From NCBI GenBank assembly GCA_947445775.1, contig CANFEB010000028.1, positions 1 through 33,679 of the forward strand: a DNA stretch of 33,679 nt, in the 5' to 3' direction. Numbering within the stretch: the first letter of the stretch is position 1; every line of letters begins with the position of its first letter. The notes beneath the pieces are model-generated. The model was not told the origin of the DNA, did not search any database, and was given only the letters and a program-made list of their open reading frames with translations. The position numbers and the translations under genes are program-made. Source of the DNA: Oligoflexales bacterium. GTDB lineage: Bacteria > Bdellovibrionota_B > Oligoflexia > Oligoflexales > RGVZ01. Of this stretch, positions 8,641 to 17,691 are shown piece by piece.

Positions 8641-8647
8641 GAGGAGG
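8641..8647 (+). promoter_or_regulatory. Shine-Dalgarno site fixing a TTG start for actA
   Basis: GAGGAGG lies 6 nt before TTG at 8654. It is the strongest SD in this part of the window and settles the start, because there is no ATG before the signal peptide. Confidence 0.8.
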
Positions 8648-8653
8648 CTAGCC

Positions 8654-9190
8654 TTGATTCGCAAACTGGTTCCTATATTTATTCTCCTTGTCGCATTCGG
8701 TTTGACCGCAGGCGCCGGCGAAGCCCGGGCGTGGTGGATGTGGACACCCGGCGACACCGTTGACGACGTTGGTTACAAGCCGACGCAACCAATTCCCTTC
8801 AGCCATCAGCTCCATGCTGGCAAACGCGAAATCCCCTGTGAGTATTGCCACTCTGCGGCACGGCGCGGGGCTTCTGCGGGGATTCCACCGATGAACACTT
8901 GCATGGGTTGTCATAAGGTCGTTGCCACGGACAAGGAGCCAATCAAGTGGCTCACGGATAAATACGACAAGAATGAGCCCATTGAGTGGGTGAAAGTCCA
9001 CGATTTACCACAGTTCGTTCAATTCTCCCACAAACCCCACGTCAAGGCCGGGCTCGAGTGTCAGACTTGCCATGGATCTGTTGAAAAGATGGCAGTCCTT
9101 GAACAAGTTGCGCCCCTGCAAATGGGTTGGTGTATCGGTTGCCACAAGGATAAAGGCGCGAGCATCGACTGCATTACGTGTCACTACTGA
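8654..9190 (+). CDS. actA: Alternative complex III pentaheme cytochrome c, ActA
   Basis: ActA is the multiheme electron-transfer subunit on the periplasmic side of alternative complex III. The 178-residue product starts with a signal sequence or anchor (residues 4-25, ending ...AGEARA). It has five CxxCH heme sites: CEYCH (62-66), CMGCH (83-87), CQTCH (136-140), CIGCH (160-164) and CITCH (173-177). Two FSHxxH motifs (FSHQLH, FSHKPH) probably give distal heme ligands. The TTG start is supported by the GAGGAGG upstream. It is the first gene of actABCDEF, and its stop lies 14 bp before the actB ATG. In this complex ActA passes electrons from ActB towards a soluble or oxidase acceptor. Confidence 0.93.
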   Translation: MIRKLVPIFILLVAFGLTAGAGEARAWWMWTPGDTVDDVGYKPTQPIPFSHQLHAGKREIPCEYCHSAARRGASAGIPPMNTCMGCHKVVATDKEPIKWLTDKYDKNEPIEWVKVHDLPQFVQFSHKPHVKAGLECQTCHGSVEKMAVLEQVAPLQMGWCIGCHKDKGASIDCITCHY

Positions 9191-9204
9191 GACAGGAACT
9201 ATCA

Positions 9205-12200
9205 ATGACGATCAATAATAACAATATTGAGATGGCCGAGCGCGGCTCTGTCGTGTTCGCTCCAGATGACGGCTCCATCGAGCGCCCTGCGAAAAAAATG
9301 GTCGAAGGCCCGCTCTATATGGAAACCGAGGAAGTGATGCCTGAGTTGGCATCGCGGGCTTCGGCAGCGGAGCAGAAGGACGAGGCCCGTAAGGCCCTGG
9401 CCTTGAACCTTGACCGCCGCGACTTTCTGAAGTTTTTCGGCGCCACGGCCGTGGCCAGTTCTGCCGCCTGCGTCCGGCGTCCGGCTGAAAAGGCCATTCC
9501 CTACGTTACTCAGCCCATCGATTTCGTGCCCAGCGTCGCCGATAATTATGCAACGACCTGCGGTGAATGCGCCGCCGGTTGCGGCTTGGTGATCAAAACC
9601 AGAGAGGGTCGGCCGGTCAAGATCGAGGGTAATCCAGAACACCCCATCAGCCAGGGTGGAACTTGTACTCTAGGTCAGGCGTCACTTCAGGGCCTGTACC
9701 ACACCGAACGCCGCAAGAGTCCGCTGTTAAAGCGCGTTAGCCGCGCTGACCAGATTTCTTGGGACGACACCTACGAATTGCTCGCCAAGGAATTCGCCGG
9801 CAAAAAGGTCGCCATCTTGACGGGAGGCTCAACGGGCCACCGCCATCAGTTCTACCGGGAGTGGTTGAAGGCTATCGGCAGTTCTGAATCTCGTTTGTAC
9901 ACCTATGAATCAAATGCACTCTACGCGGCGATGGCTCAGGCACACGGGATGGCTTTTGGGTTTGAAGCGATGCCTCGCGTTGACTTACGGCAAGCCCGGA
10001 CGATCGTCGGGATTGGCTCTGATTTTCTTGATGTCGGCGTGTCGCCGGTCTTTTTCGCCAAAAACTTCAGCGACTCGCGCACCCTTAAGGGGGGCGACCC
10101 CACTTCGATGGCACGCCTAGTCCAGTTTGAAGCGGCGATGACCATCACCGGTGGTCGTGCGGATGAGCGCCATGTGATTCCCCCCAATGGCGAGCTCGTA
10201 ACGACCCTGCTCTTGATGAAGTCCTTGGTGGAACGTGCAGATGTCAAGGGCTCCCCAAATGCAAAGGCCATTGCGAAAAAAATCCTGGCTGCCAATGACG
10301 CGGTCCTCGGCAGTGGCTACGAAACCGTTGGTGTGAACCGGGCCGTTTTCGATAAGTTGGCTGGGGAAATGATCAAGCACCAGTCGGTGATGTTTGCTGG
10401 TGGTAGCCATAGTTTTGATGAACAGGCCACAACCCTTCAAGCCGCCGCAATTGTGGTGAATGAACTTGTCGGCGCGTATGGCAGCGCTTTGATGCTGGAT
10501 CGCGGTTGGATGGTTTCGCCGGTGAAGCCGGGTGACATGAAACGTTTTGTCCAGGATGTTCACGGCGCCAGCGGCCTCGATGTGCTGATCATCATTGATA
10601 CAAACCCGGCATTTACCTTGCCGGCGTCGTTTGGTTTTGCAGGTGCCGTCAAATCCATTCCGCTGGTGGTCTCCATGCAGACGCAGCCGGTGGAAACGGA
10701 CGACTTGGCGCATTACATTTTGCCCGTTAATCATTTCCTTGAGTCCTGGGGCGACGAACAGCCGGCCGCTGGATTTTGGTCGGCACGTCAGCCGGCGGTT
10801 CTGGCCACAACGGACAGTCGCCAATCAGAAGACGTGCTCCTTTGGATTGCGGCTCACATGAAACGGCCGATGCCTTATAGCGACTACCGCGCCTACATTC
10901 GCGACCGCTGGAAGGCGGTTGCAGCGCTGGTCGACGCCAAAGGTGATTTTGACAACTTCTTCAAGGCTGTTTTGCGGCGTGGATTTGTTGGTAAATTGGC
11001 GGCGCGGGGCAATGAGCAGATGCGCGATATGTCCGGCTCACTAAAGGCAGGAAAACTTCCGGCTGCTGGAACCCTTCGCCTGTTGGCCCCGCTCGATGTT
11101 CGCTTGAATGATGGCCGCGGTGCCAACAAGCCGGTCCTCCAGGAAGTTGGCGACGCCATGACCACCATCACGTGGGACACTTGGGTTGCAATGAATCCAG
11201 AGACGGCCAAGAAAATGGGCTTGCGCCGCAATGACGTTTTGAAGGTTGTGAGTGATGCTGGAACGATTGAGGCGGCCTTGTACCCGCTTCCAGGTGTCCA
11301 CGCCGATGCGGTGGTTATTCATCGTGGCAACGGTCACGCCCAAGGCGTCAGCAAGATCAGCGGCGGCAACGGTGTTGATCCACTCGTCTTGTTTGCCAAA
11401 GCGATTGATTCTGCGACGGGTATGCCTGTGACCAGTGGCGCCGTTGTCAAGGTTGCAACCACTGGCCAGATTTTCCAACTTGCAGCCATGCAAAAGCATA
11501 ATGATCTGGCGAACCGTCGCGATATTGTGAAAAAACTAACCGTTGTCCAAGCAGCTGAAAAAATGCTGAAGCGCCAGGATCTTGATCAGGTCCCGGATCT
11601 TTACCCGGCAATGTACGACACCCAGACCTATCGTTGGGGATTGTCAGTTGATTTGACAAAGTGCACGGGTTGCGGCGCCTGCCAGGTTGCCTGCGCCCAA
11701 GAAAATAACATTCCTCAAGTTGGTCGCGAGCAGATCAATATGGGTCGAGAGATGCACTGGGTCCGCTTGGATCGTTACTTCGAGGGTGATTCAAATAACC
11801 CACAGGTGTCGATTCAGCCGATGATGTGCCAGCAGTGTTCTCATGCGCCTTGTGAGGCGGTTTGCCCGGTGTTCGCTACGGTGCATGATCCGGAAGGCAT
11901 TAATTCAATGACCTACAACCGGTGCATCGGAACCCGTTATTGCGGCAACGCCTGCCCCTATAAGGTTCGTCGCTTCAACTGGTGGACCCACCGTTGGAAC
12001 ATGATTGGTGACCGGTTGCAGGATCGAAACATCAGGGCGCTTAATCCAGATGTCACAGTTCGCACCCGTGGCGTGATGGAAAAATGCAATTTCTGTTTCC
12101 AGCGCATCCGCGAGGCGAAACACCATGCCAAGGTCCAAAATCGCACCATTGTGGATGGTGAAATCAGGACGGCCTGCGAGCAAGTTTGTCCGTCTGATGC

Positions 12201-12477
12201 CATTGTGTTCGGAAACTTGAAGGATCCAGAGAGCCGGGTTTCTCGGTTGCGTGCCGATGGGCGTTCGTACCTCGCCCTCGGTGGCGATCCTGAAATCAAG
12301 GAATACGGGCTCAAAACGTTGCCGAACGTGAGCTATGTGTCCCACGTCAGCCATCGCGAAGGTTTTGGCGTGTCACTGCATTCTGGTCCTAGTGTCCATG
12401 GTCTCCATGGAACGGATGCCAAAAAAGAGAGTCAAGCGCCTGGCCACGGCCAATCGGAAGAACACAAGGGACATTAA
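9205..12477 (+). CDS. actB: Alternative complex III fused molybdopterin-like / Fe-S subunit, ActB
   Basis: The 1090 residues combine two parts. The first resembles a molybdopterin oxidoreductase, with a cysteine cluster CxxCxxxC at 119-126 plus a later GGTC; in characterised ActB proteins this half holds no molybdenum. The second (about 820-990) is an NrfC/PsrB-like ferredoxin with CTGCGACQVAC, CQQCSHAPCEAVCP, CIGTRYCGNACP and CNFCF...ACEQVCP, enough for four Fe-S clusters. Residues 71-79 are RRDFLKFFG, a twin-arginine motif after a long polar N-terminus, and Cys89 ends the hydrophobic stretch (SSAAC), a possible lipidation site. ATG at 9205 is preferred over GTG at 9178 because AGGAA precedes it by 7 nt. 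A tatA gene follows the operon, consistent with Tat export. Confidence 0.93.
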   Translation: MTINNNNIEMAERGSVVFAPDDGSIERPAKKMVEGPLYMETEEVMPELASRASAAEQKDEARKALALNLDRRDFLKFFGATAVASSAACVRRPAEKAIPYVTQPIDFVPSVADNYATTCGECAAGCGLVIKTREGRPVKIEGNPEHPISQGGTCTLGQASLQGLYHTERRKSPLLKRVSRADQISWDDTYELLAKEFAGKKVAILTGGSTGHRHQFYREWLKAIGSSESRLYTYESNALYAAMAQAHGMAFGFEAMPRVDLRQARTIVGIGSDFLDVGVSPVFFAKNFSDSRTLKGGDPTSMARLVQFEAAMTITGGRADERHVIPPNGELVTTLLLMKSLVERADVKGSPNAKAIAKKILAANDAVLGSGYETVGVNRAVFDKLAGEMIKHQSVMFAGGSHSFDEQATTLQAAAIVVNELVGAYGSALMLDRGWMVSPVKPGDMKRFVQDVHGASGLDVLIIIDTNPAFTLPASFGFAGAVKSIPLVVSMQTQPVETDDLAHYILPVNHFLESWGDEQPAAGFWSARQPAVLATTDSRQSEDVLLWIAAHMKRPMPYSDYRAYIRDRWKAVAALVDAKGDFDNFFKAVLRRGFVGKLAARGNEQMRDMSGSLKAGKLPAAGTLRLLAPLDVRLNDGRGANKPVLQEVGDAMTTITWDTWVAMNPETAKKMGLRRNDVLKVVSDAGTIEAALYPLPGVHADAVVIHRGNGHAQGVSKISGGNGVDPLVLFAKAIDSATGMPVTSGAVVKVATTGQIFQLAAMQKHNDLANRRDIVKKLTVVQAAEKMLKRQDLDQVPDLYPAMYDTQTYRWGLSVDLTKCTGCGACQVACAQENNIPQVGREQINMGREMHWVRLDRYFEGDSNNPQVSIQPMMCQQCSHAPCEAVCPVFATVHDPEGINSMTYNRCIGTRYCGNACPYKVRRFNWWTHRWNMIGDRLQDRNIRALNPDVTVRTRGVMEKCNFCFQRIREAKHHAKVQNRTIVDGEIRTACEQVCPSDAIVFGNLKDPESRVSRLRADGRSYLALGGDPEIKEYGLKTLPNVSYVSHVSHREGFGVSLHSGPSVHGLHGTDAKKESQAPGHGQSEEHKGH

Positions 12478-12501
12478 GCGAAAGCCTGACGGAGATCACC
12501 C

Positions 12502-13884
12502 ATGTCAGAATTGATAGACGCATCGAAATACAGCAATACTGTGAAGTGGGAAAAGACGATTTCGGACGTCAATGACGATATCCTCGTTAACCTTCGCAAT
12601 CCCCATCCCTCTTTTTATGTCGCGTTTGCAGTGGCTGCATTGGCACTGCTAACAGCAGTTGGCTTTGTCGCAGTCCATACGATCCTCGGACTCGGAGTGT
12701 GGAACTTTGCGCCTCCACTATACTGGGCAGTCGACATCACCAACTTCGTCTTTTGGGTTGGTATCGGTCACGCCGGGACGCTTATTTCAGCTATTTTGTT
12801 TTTGTTTCGGGCTAAATGGCGCAACACGGTCAACCGCAGCGCCGAGGCCATGACGATCTTCGCGGTGATGTGTGCCGGTGTATTTCCGCTCATTCACATG
12901 GGCAGGATGTGGGTGGGAGCCTACTGGGCTCTGCCGCTCCCCAACACCAACAACCTGTGGGTGAATTTCCGGTCTCCGCTAGTGTGGGACGTATTTGCCA
13001 TCGGAACCTACTTCACAGTATCGCTCCTCTTTTGGTACATGGGTCTCGTTCCTGATTTGGCAACCATTCGTGACCGCAGCACGGGCTATAAGCGCTTGGT
13101 TTATGGGTTCATGTCGTTCGGTTGGCGCGGGACTGTAAAGCAGTGGTACCACTACGAGGCCGGTTACGGATTCCTCGCAGCCCTGGCTACACCATTGGTG
13201 CTTTCCGTTCACTCCGTCGTATCATGGGACTTCGCGATGTCGATCCAGCCAGGCTGGCATACGACAATTTTTCCGCCCTATTTCGTTGCCGGCGCGATCC
13301 TTTCTGGTTGCGCGATGGTTTACACGCTGCTGATTCCGGTGCGTAAAATGTTCCGCCTTGAGAAGTACATCCTTCCGGAGCATCTCGAGGCCTGCATTAA
13401 GCTGACACTGCTGACTTCGACGATTGTATTCTACGCGTATGCCATTGAATTTTTCGTCGCCTGGTATAGTGGCAATACCTATGAATGGGCGCTGTTCGAA
13501 AAGCGGGCTGTCGGCCCATACTCCTTCTATTTCTGGACCATGGTGTTCTGTAACTGCATTTTCCCCCTGGCTTGGTGGTCGAAGCGGATTCGCAACAACA
13601 TTCCAATCTCGTTTGCGATAGCCATCTTGGTCAACGTCGGGATGTGGTTTGAGCGCTACAACATCATCCTGTCCGGCCTGGTGGAAGACTTTCTGCCTGG
13701 GTCATGGGGGCATTTTGAACCAGGGCTATGGGAGATTGTGATCACCACGGGCAGTTTCGGTCTGTTTTTTGTCTTCTTTCTTTTGTTCTGTAAATTCTTC
13801 CCGATCATTTCGCTGTCGGAGATCAAGTTGATCATGCCGAAGCCGCTTAGCCGGGGCCATGCCGGAAATATGAAAGGGCATTGA
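12502..13884 (+). CDS. actC: Alternative complex III NrfD-like membrane subunit, ActC
   Basis: This 460-residue integral membrane protein has about ten hydrophobic segments and belongs to the NrfD/PsrC family. In alternative complex III it binds menaquinol or ubiquinol near the periplasmic face and hands electrons to the ActB clusters; the family is thought to contain a proton path. Conserved-looking stretches include FWVGIGHAGTLISAILFL, HMGRMW and the SVHSVVSWDFA segment. GGAG at 12491-12494 lies 7 nt before the ATG. It follows actB by 24 bp and precedes actD by 7 bp. Confidence 0.92.
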   Translation: MSELIDASKYSNTVKWEKTISDVNDDILVNLRNPHPSFYVAFAVAALALLTAVGFVAVHTILGLGVWNFAPPLYWAVDITNFVFWVGIGHAGTLISAILFLFRAKWRNTVNRSAEAMTIFAVMCAGVFPLIHMGRMWVGAYWALPLPNTNNLWVNFRSPLVWDVFAIGTYFTVSLLFWYMGLVPDLATIRDRSTGYKRLVYGFMSFGWRGTVKQWYHYEAGYGFLAALATPLVLSVHSVVSWDFAMSIQPGWHTTIFPPYFVAGAILSGCAMVYTLLIPVRKMFRLEKYILPEHLEACIKLTLLTSTIVFYAYAIEFFVAWYSGNTYEWALFEKRAVGPYSFYFWTMVFCNCIFPLAWWSKRIRNNIPISFAIAILVNVGMWFERYNIILSGLVEDFLPGSWGHFEPGLWEIVITTGSFGLFFVFFLLFCKFFPIISLSEIKLIMPKPLSRGHAGNMKGH

Positions 13885-13891
13885 AACGATT

Positions 13892-14425
13892 ATGACGACA
13901 CCAATGAGTACAAAATCCACTGGAATCATGGCCATATTCAGTTACCTCGACAAGTTTTGCGGGGCGATTGAGGCGGTGCGCGACCGCGCAGAATTTCATG
14001 GCCACGAGGCATTTTCGCCGACGTCGTACCATGAGATTGAACACGCCTATCAATTTGACCCCAGCCCAGTAAGAAAATTCACCCTGATCGGTGGCTTGAT
14101 CGGTGTGACTACCGGTTTTGGTCTGGCTTTGGGGTTGGATTACGACTGGCCGATCGTTGTCGGTGGGAAACCAGCTGGCGTGTTTTCGATACCTGCCTAC
14201 GTCGTGATCGGCTTTGAGATGACGATTTTGTTTGGGGCCTTGGCCACGATTGCAGGGATTTTGATCATGGGCCGGTTGCCGAATCCAAAATTGAGGGTTC
14301 TTGATCCCCGCACAACGAATGACAAGTTTGGGATTTACGTTCCGGGGGCCACAGTAGAGGGACCGCAAGCGGCCCTTCTTCGTGAACTGGGTGCGGAAGA
14401 AATCAACGGGATGCAGGCGCCATAA
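13892..14425 (+). CDS. actD: Alternative complex III membrane subunit ActD (DUF3341)
   Basis: A 177-residue protein with a short soluble N-terminal part (YLDKFCGAIEAVRDRAEFHGHEAFSP...) and two transmembrane helices, about residues 64-88 and 108-130, separated by a loop with DYDWPIVVGGKP. That is the DUF3341/ActD layout. ActD is a peripheral-to-membrane subunit without cofactors. The start is uncertain: ATG at 13892 has no strong SD, and ATGs at 13904 and 13928 are in frame; the last gives MAIFSYLD, close to the usual family start. Identification leans on both the fold pattern and its place between actC and actE. Confidence 0.88.
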   Translation: MTTPMSTKSTGIMAIFSYLDKFCGAIEAVRDRAEFHGHEAFSPTSYHEIEHAYQFDPSPVRKFTLIGGLIGVTTGFGLALGLDYDWPIVVGGKPAGVFSIPAYVVIGFEMTILFGALATIAGILIMGRLPNPKLRVLDPRTTNDKFGIYVPGATVEGPQAALLRELGAEEINGMQAP

Positions 14426-14454
14426 AAGGCCGTTGCGATGAAGGAGTTGCTAGC

Positions 14455-14988
14455 ATGGCATCTAGAGTTTATTTAAAATTGGCCGGGCTTGGTATCGCCG
14501 CCAGCATGATTTGCGCCATGGCTGGTATCGGCTGCACCAAGAACCCTGACCAGACAAAAATGCAGTACGTGCCCGATATGGCTGACTCTGCTGCGCTGAA
14601 ATCTCAGCGCGACTTCCTGCAGCCGCCGGAAGGGGCTGTAACCCGGACGGCGATCCTTTATCCAGCGACCATTGAGGACGCCGAAAAAAATCTACAAAAC
14701 CCAATTCCGCCTTCTGCCGAAGCTTCCGCTCAAGGCAAGAGCCTTTGGAATAAATTCTGTATTCCGTGCCATGGTTCTGCTGGTGACAGTAATGGCAGCA
14801 TCACGGATGTATATCCCAAGCCGCCAAATATTGTGGCGAAGGACTATCCGGTTCACAAGGACGGGTTCTTCTTTTACACGATTACCTTCGGTGGTGCGTT
14901 GATGCCGTCCTACGGGCATGCGATTTCGCCGGAAGAACGTTGGTTGATTGCGCACTATATTCATGACCTTCAGAGGATGGCGAAATGA
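14455..14988 (+). CDS. actE: Alternative complex III monoheme cytochrome c lipoprotein, ActE
   Basis: The 177-residue product begins with a lipoprotein signal ending AGIGC (Cys27), so it is probably anchored in the membrane and faces the periplasm. One heme site, CIPCH, is at 102-106, and the downstream GALMPSYGHAISPEERW supplies the Met axial ligand typical of class I cytochrome c. AAGGAG about 8 nt upstream supports the ATG. Its TGA overlaps the actF ATG (ATGA), implying coupled translation. In the complex ActE is the second cytochrome beside ActA. Confidence 0.92.
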   Translation: MASRVYLKLAGLGIAASMICAMAGIGCTKNPDQTKMQYVPDMADSAALKSQRDFLQPPEGAVTRTAILYPATIEDAEKNLQNPIPPSAEASAQGKSLWNKFCIPCHGSAGDSNGSITDVYPKPPNIVAKDYPVHKDGFFFYTITFGGALMPSYGHAISPEERWLIAHYIHDLQRMAK

Positions 14989-16235
14989 CTGTACGTCAGC
15001 TCTTCGACAATCGTAATGACCTTAACCTGAAGCCCTCGACCAATGTGCGGGGAGCCATGGTGTTCTGTGTGGTCGCTGGTTTCGTCACCATCGCCTACGG
15101 CATGCTTTCCGGAATGCAGGAACGTGTTTGGGGCAGCTTGTTGCTCAACGCATTTTTCTTTTTTTCGATTGCGCTAGGCGGCAGTGTTTTTGCAGCGATG
15201 CAAGATGTGATTGGTGCGACTTGGGGCCGTCCGGTGATGCGTATCCATGAGGCCTTTACAAGTTTCCTACCAGTGGCCGCTGGCATTTTTATCATCTTCT
15301 TCCTTGCGATCAAATTCGATATCGCCAATGCCCGCAATGTTTACTCGTGGATCAAGGACCCGGCAGCCATTCATCATTTTTGGGGCAAGCGCTCCTGGTT
15401 GATTGAAAATTTTATGTTGGCCCGTGACACGTTTGCCATTCTGGCGATTGTGGCTTTGGCTCATTGGCAGGTTGGTATGAAAGTTCGCCGCGACAAGATT
15501 TTTGTCGCCGGTCACAGGGAAGATGCGGAACGAGTTGGGCGGATAGTCCAAGCGAAACTCCGCTATTGGAGTGCTCCGATTTTGATCGTGTATGCCATTC
15601 TTTTTTCGATGCTTTGCTTTGACATGCTGATGTCGCTAGCGCCGACGTGGTTTTCAACCCTGTGGGGCGGTTGGAACTTTGCAATCATGATGCAAACAGT
15701 CATGGCATTGACTCTCATCACAATGTTTTCAATCAGCCATACGACGGTTGGTTCAATCATCAAACGCCAGCAATTCCATGACGTCGGCAAACTGATGCAT
15801 GGTTTTACGATTTTTTTCGCCTATTTGACCTACGCCCACGTTTTGACTTACTGGTACGGCAACATGCCGGAAGAGACCGAGTATTTTATTCACCGCTTGC
15901 ACGCGCCCTGGATTTATATCGTGGCAGCAGCTCCCCTGTTGAGTTTCGCACTGCCACTGTTCGCGTTGTTGCCAAAGATCAGCAAATGGACCCGAGGAAT
16001 TACGGTTCCTTTGGCCTCAATTATTTTGTTTGCCCAGTGGTTGGCTTACCTTCTCGTGGTTCAACCGCAGATAGTTGCGGCGAAGGATTGGGGCGGGCCG
16101 CTGATTGAAATCGGTGTTGGTTTCGGAGTTATAGGCTCTTTTATGATTGCGTTCTTCCGCTTTGCGGCACGCAATCCGATGGTGGCCGTGGCTGATCCAC
16201 TGCTGCCAGAGGGCCTGGGCGAAGGGCATCACTAA
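14985..16235 (+). CDS. actF: Alternative complex III second NrfD-like membrane subunit, ActF
   Basis: A 416-residue protein with about ten transmembrane segments, paralogous in fold to ActC. The start overlaps the actE stop by 4 bp. Features include HEAFTSFLPVAAGIF early, the central SAPILIVYAILFSMLCFDMLMSL region split over two helices, and a charged cytoplasmic loop (VRRDKIFVAGHREDAERVGR). ActF packs against ActC and ActD and may contribute to proton translocation; that function is proposed for the family, not visible here. It is the last act gene: no cytochrome oxidase genes follow, unlike many act loci. Confidence 0.92.
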   Translation: MTVRQLFDNRNDLNLKPSTNVRGAMVFCVVAGFVTIAYGMLSGMQERVWGSLLLNAFFFFSIALGGSVFAAMQDVIGATWGRPVMRIHEAFTSFLPVAAGIFIIFFLAIKFDIANARNVYSWIKDPAAIHHFWGKRSWLIENFMLARDTFAILAIVALAHWQVGMKVRRDKIFVAGHREDAERVGRIVQAKLRYWSAPILIVYAILFSMLCFDMLMSLAPTWFSTLWGGWNFAIMMQTVMALTLITMFSISHTTVGSIIKRQQFHDVGKLMHGFTIFFAYLTYAHVLTYWYGNMPEETEYFIHRLHAPWIYIVAAAPLLSFALPLFALLPKISKWTRGITVPLASIILFAQWLAYLLVVQPQIVAAKDWGGPLIEIGVGFGVIGSFMIAFFRFAARNPMVAVADPLLPEGLGEGHH

Positions 16236-16290
16236 GGGTGGTGTGGCTAAGTTTAAGGCGTTTCAAATTGATTTGCTTTTTATCCAATCA

Positions 16291-16324
16291 GCGGTCCGTG
16301 GACGTAGAGAAACGCCACGACCGC
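16291..16324. terminator. Weak hairpin after the act operon
   Basis: GCGGTCCGTGG (16291-16301) pairs with CCACGACCGC (16315-16324) with one bulged base and a 13-nt loop, 56 bp after the actF stop. The next bases are TGCTGTGGTTTTA, so the T-run is poor. It may be a weak intrinsic terminator. The rest of 16236-16520 shows no gene, only likely promoter sequence for tatA. Confidence 0.35.
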
Positions 16325-16520
16325 TGCTGTGGTTTTAAGTACCAGGGACGAAATGTGCTGCAACATGGCGACCTCACATGCTAATGTCACTTTCAATGGG
16401 AAGTGAACAACAGCTGACTTCTCGGAACCAGATTGCCAGACTTGAGTAAAAAATTTCGTTGTTTGGGCACAGTAACCCCCTAACAAACTGTATTAATTGT
16501 ATTTTTTTGCGGAGACATCC

Positions 16521-16775
16521 ATGTCGATGCCAGGTTTTTGGGAACTAATTTTAATCCTTGCGGTGGTCACGCTGCTATTTGGTGGCAAGAAGCTGCCGCA
16601 GTTGGGTGGCGCTGTTGGCGAGGCGATCCGTAATTTTAAACGCGGCATTAAGGACGAAGACGGCCGTCAAATTGAGGCACCTAAGACCAAAAACGAGATC
16701 GATACCCATGGTGCCGCCCCAAAAGACGTCCATGGTGATTTAGGAAACGACTCCACCACCAATAAGCGCTCCTGA
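16521..16775 (+). CDS. tatA: Twin-arginine translocase subunit TatA
   Basis: An 84-residue protein with one N-terminal membrane helix (about 5-20, FWELILILAVVTLLF), then FGGKKLP and an amphipathic helix (LGGAVGEAIRNFKRGIKD), then a polar tail. This is the TatA/E pattern; TatB usually has a longer tail. ATG at 16521 is supported by GGAG 6 nt upstream. No tatB or tatC lies nearby. Its position between actF and the ArsA-like genes is notable because ActB has a twin-arginine motif. The stop lies 4 bp before the next ATG, so it probably heads an operon with the two ATPases. Confidence 0.9.
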   Translation: MSMPGFWELILILAVVTLLFGGKKLPQLGGAVGEAIRNFKRGIKDEDGRQIEAPKTKNEIDTHGAAPKDVHGDLGNDSTTNKRS

Positions 16776-16779
16776 TCTA

Positions 16780-17691
16780 ATGACCCAGGGGGCATCCCTT
16801 GCGCAGTTGTTGGCTTCGCGCAAACTCATTTTTGTGACGGGCAAGGGCGGGATCGGGAAAACCCTAGTCTCGGTGGCGATGGCCCAGGCAGCCGCCGCCG
16901 CAGGGCGCAGCGTTCTGCTGGTTGAGAGTTCTTCCCGTGACCAAATTACTCCGCTTTTTGGTTTGCCTCCGGTTGGTCACAATGAAACCGAGGCCGCTCC
17001 CAAAATCAGTTGCATCAACTTGAATTCTGCGGGCAACTTCCGCGAATACGTCAGCAAATATCTTGGCCAGAAAAAACTCTTCGACACAGTGCTTAGCCAC
17101 CGCGTCGTTCAAAGTTTTTTCAATACGGTCCCTGGTCTTGCAGAAGCCATGATGCTGGGCCGCCTTTTCTACACCTGTGATGTCCGCGATCTGGACCAGC
17201 GTCCAGATCTGGTTATCTGTGATAGCCCCGCGTCCGGACACTTTCTTTCGCTGATGACGACACCGGATGCCATTCTCAGTTCTGGCCTGGCAGGTCCGAT
17301 GTTGCGGGATACCCAAAAAGTCCGGGATTTTCTGCTGCGTAAAGCTGATGTCGGCGTTATCTATGTCTGCACCCCAGAGCCCCTTGTTGTCAGCGAGGCT
17401 ATTGATTTTCTTCCGGTGATCCAAGCCAAATCTCCGGCCGCACTGTGTGGTGTTATTGTGAACCGGATCCCGGGTGCTATGGTTGGAGAGATTACCGGAA
17501 ATTCTCAGCTTCAATCTTTCCTGCGCGAACGCTCTGACAAATCGACCGTGGCGCTTAAGATGTTGCAGGGGTCAATCAAGCAGTTTCCGGGTATCATGTT
17601 TCACGGCTTGCGTGATCTCGGCTTTGTCGATGATCCGTTGCCCCCCGATTTCCACGAGACCTTTCTGACAGAAGAAACCTTGCCGCAGTGA
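16780..17691 (+). CDS. ArsA/Get3-family ATPase, first of a tandem pair
   Basis: A 303-residue P-loop ATPase of the ArsA/Get3/ParA superfamily. The deviant Walker A is GKGGIGKT at 21-28 and includes the signature lysine (K22). The switch II region reads VICDSPASGH, close to the family's DxxxxGH. The position where ArsA has a DPA switch I motif reads VESSSRDQ, so that aspartate is missing. No cysteine cluster for arsenite is evident, which argues against true arsenite export. It lies 4 bp after tatA, and its TGA overlaps the start of the next ATPase. Family members handle membrane-protein targeting or act as anion-pump motors; the role here is unknown. Confidence 0.82.
   Translation: MTQGASLAQLLASRKLIFVTGKGGIGKTLVSVAMAQAAAAAGRSVLLVESSSRDQITPLFGLPPVGHNETEAAPKISCINLNSAGNFREYVSKYLGQKKLFDTVLSHRVVQSFFNTVPGLAEAMMLGRLFYTCDVRDLDQRPDLVICDSPASGHFLSLMTTPDAILSSGLAGPMLRDTQKVRDFLLRKADVGVIYVCTPEPLVVSEAIDFLPVIQAKSPAALCGVIVNRIPGAMVGEITGNSQLQSFLRERSDKSTVALKMLQGSIKQFPGIMFHGLRDLGFVDDPLPPDFHETFLTEETLPQ

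Noticed and set aside
8508..8653. LexA/SOS box between uvrB and actA
   Set aside because: Only short symmetric pieces such as GCATG...CATGC and repeated CTAG are present; none matches a LexA consensus I know.
9178..9204. Upstream GTG start for ActB
   Set aside because: It would overlap actA and lacks an SD, while ATG at 9205 has AGGAA at the right distance.
16780..17691. True arsenite pump ATPase ArsA
   Set aside because: No arsenite-binding cysteine set and no arsB, arsR or arsC nearby; only the superfamily assignment is supported.
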